From: a virus
Strand: one strand, 5' to 3'
Virus record (IMG/VR): IMGVR_UViG_3300023178_000292
Coordinates: 1-22,410 of that record
Length of the DNA stretch: 22,410 bases
The position numbers and the translations under genes are program-made. Within the stretch, counting starts at the first letter, position 1. Each line of letters starts with the position of its first letter. The notes under the pieces are model-generated. The model saw nothing but the letters and a program-made list of their open reading frames with translations. It was not told where the DNA came from and did no database searches. This document shows positions 18,555-22,410 of this stretch, piece by piece.

Positions 18555-18985
18555 GTAGAAGAAAGCCTAGAGTTAGGCGTCCTATTGAAAAGGATAAGCC
18601 TAGAGGATACGATTCTAAATGGGAAAAGACGTTACATGATACAGTGCTACAGGACTGGACGCATCATGATGGCACTATCCCATACGTTATTGAACATAAC
18701 TACCACCCTGATTTTACTAAAAGGATAGGACGTAAGAAAATTATTATAGAAGCAAAGGGTAGGTTCTGGGACTACGCTGAGTTCAACAAGTACGTATGGA
18801 TTCAGAAAGCATTACCTAGTACAATGGAGTTAGTCTTCCTGTTCGCTGATCCATCAGCACCTATGCCACAGGCAAAGCGCAGGAAAGACGGGACTAAACG
18901 TAGTCACGGTGAGTGGGCATCTGATAATGGGTTCAGATGGTTTACTGCTGAAAGCCTTCCCGATGAGTGGAGGAGCGACACATGA
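18551..18985 (+). CDS. T7 endonuclease I-like Holliday junction resolvase
   Basis: Cuts branched DNA so that replicated genomes can be packaged, and in T7 also helps break down host DNA. It matches T7 gp3 (149 residues) in length and motif order. Glu25 in 'SKWEKTL' corresponds to T7 Glu20, 'HNYHPDF' with Asp54 to Asp55, and 'IIIEAKGRFW' with Glu67 and Lys69 to Glu65/Lys67. The downstream parts 'MELVFLFADPSAP', 'SHGEWASDNGFRWFTAESLPDEW' follow T7 'DIRIVFSSS', 'SYGEFCEKHGIKF', 'LIPAEW'. The N-terminus is basic. The start is TTG at 18551, overlapping the previous stop, with no other Met nearby, so non-ATG initiation is required. GGAGGAG near its 3' end serves the next gene. Confidence 0.92.
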   Translation: MSRRKPRVRRPIEKDKPRGYDSKWEKTLHDTVLQDWTHHDGTIPYVIEHNYHPDFTKRIGRKKIIIEAKGRFWDYAEFNKYVWIQKALPSTMELVFLFADPSAPMPQAKRRKDGTKRSHGEWASDNGFRWFTAESLPDEWRSDT

Positions 18986-19296
18986 AGTACAAATCAATAG
19001 ATAATGCTGCAATTGCAGAATGGGATTCTGTTAGAGCTAACATAAAAAAATATGGAGTAGTGAATGCTATGCTAGATCCTGTTAATAATCCTGAACACTA
19101 CAACAAAGGGGACATCGAGTGCATCGACGGCATCGAAGCAATGCTAACCAAAGAAGAGTTCATTGGGTACTTACGCGGAAACAGTCTGAAGTATCGATGG
19201 AGGTTCCCGTACAAGAACGGAGTAGAAGATCTAAAGAAAGCAGAATGGTACGAGAAGAGACTCCTGAATCTCCTGACAGAAGATGAAAAAGAATAA
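18982..19296 (+). CDS. DUF3310 family protein, 104 aa
   Basis: The C-terminal part 'NPEHYNKGDIECIDGIEAMLTKEEFIGYLRGNSLKYRWRFPYKNGVEDLKKAEWYEKRLLNLL' (residues 35-97) is the DUF3310 domain: HY-x-x-G-x-IE-x-I, then FI-x-Y-x-R-G-N-x-x-KY-x-W-R, then a Lys-rich helix. These proteins are common in phages and sometimes labelled nucleotide kinases, but no kinase motif is visible. The frame is open from 18967, but the ATG at 18982 has GGAGGAG upstream and is preferred. It overlaps endonuclease I by four bases, and a short gene overlaps its end. Confidence 0.85.
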   Translation: MKYKSIDNAAIAEWDSVRANIKKYGVVNAMLDPVNNPEHYNKGDIECIDGIEAMLTKEEFIGYLRGNSLKYRWRFPYKNGVEDLKKAEWYEKRLLNLLTEDEKE

Positions 19297-19453
19297 CAAC
19301 AATAATAACTACATCGACGCTAAGACAGAGCGTAGAAATAAGTACAATAAGAAACATAAGGGAAAGCCTACACGTATTCAGAAAAACTTTAAGAGTCTGA
19401 GGCGTGAGCAGCTACGCATGTTAGATGATGAACAGGACATAAGAGATGCGTGA
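19283..19453 (+). CDS. Unknown basic protein, 56 aa
   Basis: Found by direct translation. It starts at ATG 19283 inside the end of the DUF3310 gene and ends at TGA 19451-19453, inside the next gene. It opens with 'MKKNNNNNNYIDAKTERRNKYNKKHKGKP', an asparagine run and many lysines and arginines, then a charged helix 'LRREQLRMLDDEQDIRDA'. It is probably nucleic-acid binding or disordered. Overlap on both sides supports it. The ribosome-binding site is weak. Confidence 0.5.
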   Translation: MKKNNNNNNYIDAKTERRNKYNKKHKGKPTRIQKNFKSLRREQLRMLDDEQDIRDA

Positions 19454-19631
19454 CCCAGACTTTGAATTGTTTTGTCAGCTAATGTATGCTGAGTATTGTG
19501 ATGAGAAAGCGTTTAACAAAGAGATGCCTGTATTAAGATACTCAGAGTACAGGATAAGAAATGTAAGTTTTTTAAGAAAGGAGTTTGAAGAAAGATATGG
19601 ATCAGTATCAACAGTACATCCACAAAAGTAG
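19446..19631 (+). CDS. Unknown small protein, 61 aa
   Basis: Not recognised. It begins eight bases before the previous stop, and its last 35 bases overlap the RNR start. It is charged and helical ('MRDPDFELFCQLMYAEYCDEKAFNKEMPVLRYSEYRIRNVSFLRKEFEERYGS'). The overlap with RNR means the two may be coupled, or the true RNR start may be further on. Confidence 0.5.
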   Translation: MRDPDFELFCQLMYAEYCDEKAFNKEMPVLRYSEYRIRNVSFLRKEFEERYGSVSTVHPQK

Positions 19632-21456
19632 GTATGCTAGATATCTAGACGAAGAACAACGTAGAGAAACTTGGAACGAGACTGTCCTAAGATACGTTGA
19701 CTTCTGGAAAGATAAGCTAACAACAGAAGAACAAGGGGAAATCTATACAGCTATTTTAAATATGGAAGTCATGCCCTCTATGCGTTGCATGATGACCGCA
19801 GGCCCCGCCTTAGAAAGAGATAACGTAGCAGGATTCAACTGCTCCTACTTACCTATCGATAGCCCACGTTCCTTTGACGAGCTAATGTATATCCTATTGA
19901 ACGGAACTGGCGTAGGCTTCAGTGTTGAACGTGACTACGTTAATCAGTTACCAGAGGTTGCAGATAGTTTTCACGAGACAGACACAACGATTGTTGTAGC
20001 AGATAGTAAGATAGGTTGGGCCAGTTCCTTCCGTGAACTAATCAGCCTATTGTACGTAGGTAAAATACCTAAGTGTGACTTGACTCGTGTTCGTCCTGCC
20101 GGGGCTAGACTAAAGACCTTTGGAGGTAGAGCTAGTGGACCGCAGCCTCTTGCCGACTTGTTTAACTTTTCTGTTGAGCTTTTTCAGGGAGCTGCGGGTA
20201 GAAAGCTTACGTCTCTTGAGTGCCACGATCTTGTCTGCAAAATTGCTGACATCGTTGTGGTTGGTGGTGTACGCAGGTCTGCGCTTATCAGCCTCAGCAA
20301 CGTTACTGATAATCGTATGGCTAACGCTAAGAACGGTGAATGGTATCTTAGTAATGGTCAGAGGGCTTTGGCGAATAACAGTGCTGTTTACTCTGAGCGG
20401 CCTGACTTTGACACCTACTCCTCTGAGATGAAGCGCCTCTACGAATCTAAGTCTGGCGAGCGTGGCATCTTCAGCCGCATAGCAGCCCAGAAGGTAGCCG
20501 CTAAGAACGAACGGCGTGATGCGACACATAAGTTTGGAACTAATCCTTGCTCTGAAATTATTTTGCGGCCTTATCAATTCTGTAATCTCTCCGAAGTTAT
20601 TGTACGCTCCAACGACACAGAAGATACGCTGAAGTATAAGGTTAAGATTGCTACCATTCTTGGTACGTTACAGGCAACCATGACTAACTTCCGTTACCTA
20701 CGTAACATCTGGAAACGTAACACCGAAGAAGAAGCATTGCTTGGTGTATCTATGACAGGCATCATGGACTGTAAATTAACTAATGGCTCTTCTAATGGTT
20801 TACCTATGTTGCTTGATGAGCTGCGTCAGGTAGCTATTGATACCAATAAAGAATGGTCTAAGAAGCTAGGCATCAATCAGTCAGCAGCTATTACTTGCGT
20901 TAAACCTAGTGGTACTGTGTCACAGCTAACAGACAGTGCATCAGGTATTCATCCTAGATTTAGCGAATACTACATACGTACAGTACGTGCAGATAAGAAA
21001 GATCCGTTAGCTACTTCAATGATTGAAGCAGGTTTCCCACACGAAGAAGACATAATGAACAACTCTAACTGGGTGTTTTCGTTTCCTCAGAAAGCACCAG
21101 CTAAGGCTGTAACCGTAGAAGATATGGGAGCTATGGAGCAACTTAAACTATGGAAGATTTATCAAGACCACTGGTGCGAACATAAACCTTCTATGACTTG
21201 TTATTATAACGACGATAACTTCTTTGCTGTGTGTCAGTGGATATGGGAAAACTTCGACAGCGTTAGCGGCATCAGCTTTTTGCCCGAGGCTGAGCATGTA
21301 TATAAGCAAGCTCCGTACCAGAAAATAGATGCAGACACCTATAAAGAAATGTCTAAAACTATACCTAAGCAATTTAAGTGGGACTTAACAGAGGAAGATG
21401 ACAACACAGAAGCTATGCAAACCTTAGCATGTGTGTCTGGGGTGTGTGAGATATAA
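19597..21456 (+). CDS. nrdJ: Class II (adenosylcobalamin-dependent) ribonucleotide reductase
   Basis: Reduces ribonucleotides to deoxyribonucleotides using coenzyme B12; the monomeric type related to Lactobacillus RTPR. Signature parts: 'VAGFNCSYLPIDSPRSFDELMYILLNGTGVGFSVE' with the first active-site Cys, 'RPAGARLKTFGGRASGPQPL', 'GTNPCSEIILRPYQFCNLSEVIVR' with the radical Cys, Glu and partner Cys, and 'CVKPSGTVSQLTDSASGIHPRFSEYYIRTVR'. The C-terminus 'ACVSGVCEI' carries the CX4C pair that re-reduces the active site, as in RTPR. The length of 619 is shorter than RTPR (739). ATG 19597 is preferred to TTG 19585, since GGAG (19580-19583) is too close to the TTG. No NrdB-type subunit gene is needed or present. 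Vitamin B12 must come from the host. Confidence 0.94.
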   Translation: MDQYQQYIHKSRYARYLDEEQRRETWNETVLRYVDFWKDKLTTEEQGEIYTAILNMEVMPSMRCMMTAGPALERDNVAGFNCSYLPIDSPRSFDELMYILLNGTGVGFSVERDYVNQLPEVADSFHETDTTIVVADSKIGWASSFRELISLLYVGKIPKCDLTRVRPAGARLKTFGGRASGPQPLADLFNFSVELFQGAAGRKLTSLECHDLVCKIADIVVVGGVRRSALISLSNVTDNRMANAKNGEWYLSNGQRALANNSAVYSERPDFDTYSSEMKRLYESKSGERGIFSRIAAQKVAAKNERRDATHKFGTNPCSEIILRPYQFCNLSEVIVRSNDTEDTLKYKVKIATILGTLQATMTNFRYLRNIWKRNTEEEALLGVSMTGIMDCKLTNGSSNGLPMLLDELRQVAIDTNKEWSKKLGINQSAAITCVKPSGTVSQLTDSASGIHPRFSEYYIRTVRADKKDPLATSMIEAGFPHEEDIMNNSNWVFSFPQKAPAKAVTVEDMGAMEQLKLWKIYQDHWCEHKPSMTCYYNDDNFFAVCQWIWENFDSVSGISFLPEAEHVYKQAPYQKIDADTYKEMSKTIPKQFKWDLTEEDDNTEAMQTLACVSGVCEI

Positions 21457-21458
21457 GC

Positions 21459-21674
21459 ATGGAAGCTAACATCATTTCCTTTAAAGTATTTCTGGATAGA
21501 AAAGGAAGGCTCATGACAGAGCTTTCCTCTGTTCCAGATGAAGAACTAAGCAAAGTATTTACTGACCCTTACACACAAAACTACATACGTGTGGTCTTAA
21601 GAGAATGCCACTTAAAGTTTGATGACCTGCACGAGTATTTAGAGAAACACTTGGAGGCATTGAAGCATGTCTGA
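21459..21674 (+). CDS. Unknown small protein, 71 aa
   Basis: Not recognised. The ATG is two bases after the RNR stop, with no strong ribosome-binding site, which suggests coupling to RNR translation. It reads 'MEANIISFKVFLDRKGRLMTELSSVPDEELSKVFTDPYTQNYIRVVLRECHLKFDDLHEYLEKHLEALKHV': a short strand, then two helices. Its 3' end overlaps the next gene by eight bases. Confidence 0.55.
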   Translation: MEANIISFKVFLDRKGRLMTELSSVPDEELSKVFTDPYTQNYIRVVLRECHLKFDDLHEYLEKHLEALKHV

Positions 21675-21879
21675 AGAAATATATTTTACACCTGAGTCAA
21701 AGCTCGGAATCATCATGCGAGCTAACGTAGATATCGTTACTGCTGTAGCAGCTATGGAACACTACGAAGAGTCTTTAGAATATATGATAAATATTATCAA
21801 TAGGCACACAGATTTAATCTATGAGATCTCTCAAAAGGTTGTAGCTGCTGAACGTATGGATATACGTAGCGTTAAGTAA
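21667..21879 (+). CDS. Unknown small helical protein, 70 aa
   Basis: Last gene of the rightward operon, not recognised. It starts in the end of the previous gene (TTGGAGG upstream). It is a two-helix protein ('IIMRANVDIVTAVAAMEHYEESLEYMINIINRHTDLIYEISQKVVAAERMD') that could form a coiled coil. No membrane segment. Its stop is one base from the stop of the converging leftward gene. Confidence 0.55.
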   Translation: MSEEIYFTPESKLGIIMRANVDIVTAVAAMEHYEESLEYMINIINRHTDLIYEISQKVVAAERMDIRSVK

Positions 21880-21899
21880 TTACTTTTTAGACTTAGCGC
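21869..21899. terminator. Possible bidirectional terminator hairpin
   Basis: GCGTTAAGT (21869-21877) pairs with ACTTAGCGC (21891-21899) over nine bp with one G-U pair, across the junction of two converging genes. A smaller palindrome AAGTAATTACTT (21874-21885) lies inside and is followed by TTT. No T run follows the big stem, so efficiency is uncertain. Confidence 0.3.
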
Positions 21900-22140
21900 C
21901 TACACACTTCCAGCGTTTACGAGAAAGATTATTGGGTGTGTTAGGATCATTTTGTTTTTTCTTAGGTAAACGTTTTTTAATACCTAGACTTCTTGCACAA
22001 TAACTATCACCTTTAGATGTTCCGGGTTTAACACGAGGACCACCACCTTTTGCATTACCTGCCTGCCCGTAGCTTACTCTCTTACCACTAGCAGTTACTT
22101 TTACTTTGGCTTTTCCTTTTCTTGGCTTTGCTTTACTCAT
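21880..22140 (-). CDS. Small basic phage protein, 86 aa
   Basis: The N-terminal third is lysine-rich ('MSKAKPRKGKAKVKVTASGKRVSYGQAGNAKGGGPRVKPG'). The second part 'SKGDSYCARSLGIKKRLPKKKQNDPNTPNNLSRKRWKCVGAKSKK' has 'SYCARS' and 'NxPNNLSRKRWKC' patterns shared with small virion-associated or uncharacterised proteins of marine phages. It has two cysteines that could pair or bind metal. It probably binds DNA or sits in the virion. The leftward orientation and overlap (ATGA) with the next basic gene suggest they are made together. AAAGGAAAG precedes the ATG. Confidence 0.65.
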   Translation of the reverse strand: MSKAKPRKGKAKVKVTASGKRVSYGQAGNAKGGGPRVKPGTSKGDSYCARSLGIKKRLPKKKQNDPNTPNNLSRKRWKCVGAKSKK

Positions 22141-22379
22141 CGTTTCTTTCCTTTATGTAGCCCATGTCTAGCGTGTTGCTTACCTTTAGCAGTAGCCTGT
22201 CTTTTCTTTTTGTTAGCTGCTGCCAGCTTTTTTTTACCTGCTGAAGTAGATTTAAGTTTCTTAATAGTTTTAGAAGGTGCGTATACTTCACCAGTTTCAG
22301 AGGACTTCCTGCCACTAGGTGTACGCCATTTCTGTTTAGTCCAACGCTTAAGAGACTTCTGAGATTCTTTTAACGCCAT
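22137..22379 (-). CDS. Small very basic protein (KWTKQKWRTPSGRKSS type), 80 aa
   Basis: 'SLKRWTKQKWRTPSGRKSSETGEVYAPSKTIKKL' (residues 9-42) matches a short domain seen in many marine phages and some giant viruses (probably DUF5872). The remainder is 'AGKKKLAAANKKKRQATAKGKQHARHGLHKGKKR', a lysine/arginine-rich tail. It is probably DNA binding. The start ATG at 22379 overlaps the stop of the upstream gene (TAATG), and GGAGG lies about ten bases upstream. Confidence 0.7.
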   Translation of the reverse strand: MALKESQKSLKRWTKQKWRTPSGRKSSETGEVYAPSKTIKKLKSTSAGKKKLAAANKKKRQATAKGKQHARHGLHKGKKR

Positions 22380-22410
22380 TACTTATAGCCTCCACCTTTA
22401 GCTTTGTATT
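22379..22410 (-). CDS. 3' end of a leftward gene (partial)
   Basis: A minus-strand frame enters from the window edge and ends at TAA (22381-22379) with the residues YKAKGGGYK. That Lys/Gly/Tyr ending is common in small basic phage proteins, and the TAATG overlap with the next gene is typical of this operon style. Nine residues are too few to name it. Confidence 0.45.
   Translation of the reverse strand, partial: YKAKGGGYK

Noticed and set aside
20110-20577. Long open frame on the minus strand within the RNR gene
   Set aside because: Antisense shadow of conserved RNR sequence; no promoter or ribosome-binding site.

Overview
The window looks like part of the genome of a lytic, T7-replisome-type tailed phage (podovirus-like), probably infecting a marine bacterium. 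The replication genes are recognisable by motif: a zinc-binding primase-helicase, a family A DNA polymerase with the T7-type O-helix, a gp2.5-like ssDNA-binding protein and a T7 endonuclease I-like resolvase. Also present are ThyX and a coenzyme B12-dependent (class II) ribonucleotide reductase, both frequent in marine phages. No integrase, repressor or phage RNA polymerase gene is visible. The promoters I find look like host sigma-70 and sigma-54 promoters. Host identity is inference only.

Layout. (1) Positions 1-4472, leftward: a packaging and head module of small terminase, large terminase, portal and the first codons of the next gene. (2) Positions 4473-5732: a 1.2 kb divergent control region without convincing genes. 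It holds two back-to-back consensus sigma-70 promoters, a short transcription unit that ends at an intrinsic terminator, a parS-like 16-mer, many palindromes and short repeats, and two tandem sigma-54 (-24/-12) promoter matches pointing right. (3) Positions 5733-6941: two small genes of unknown function embedded in repeated RNA-structure elements, including a 135-nt structured element with a tRNA-Tyr-like anticodon arm and two pseudoknot-like modules. (4) Positions 6942-8225: small genes, one encoding an HhH-GPD glycosylase-like protein. (5) Positions 8222-12486: a second promoter that shares its operator-like palindrome with the first, then a DUF932-like gene, a run of tightly overlapping small genes (including a LuxR-type mini-HTH and a lipoprotein) and thyX. 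(6) Positions 12473-18985: the replication and recombination core of SSB, primase-helicase, DNA polymerase, a winged-helix-like protein, three PD-(D/E)XK nucleases and small genes. (7) Positions 18982-21879: a DUF3310 protein, small genes, class II RNR and two small genes. (8) Positions 21880-22410, leftward: two small, very basic proteins and the end of a third gene, converging on the rightward operon.

How they fit together. RNR and ThyX supply deoxynucleotides and dTMP. Primase-helicase, polymerase and SSB form the fork. The Cas4-like nuclease, the small resolvase-like nuclease and endonuclease I can degrade or recycle DNA and resolve branches before terminase packages it through the portal. 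Most genes overlap their neighbours by a few bases, which implies translational coupling. Several genes start at GTG or TTG, and three genes of 54-59 codons (11827, 18390, 19283) are described here from direct translation.

The most unusual material is non-coding: the sigma-54 pair, the parS-like site, the duplicated promoter-palindrome module and the structured RNA cluster at 5600-6921.
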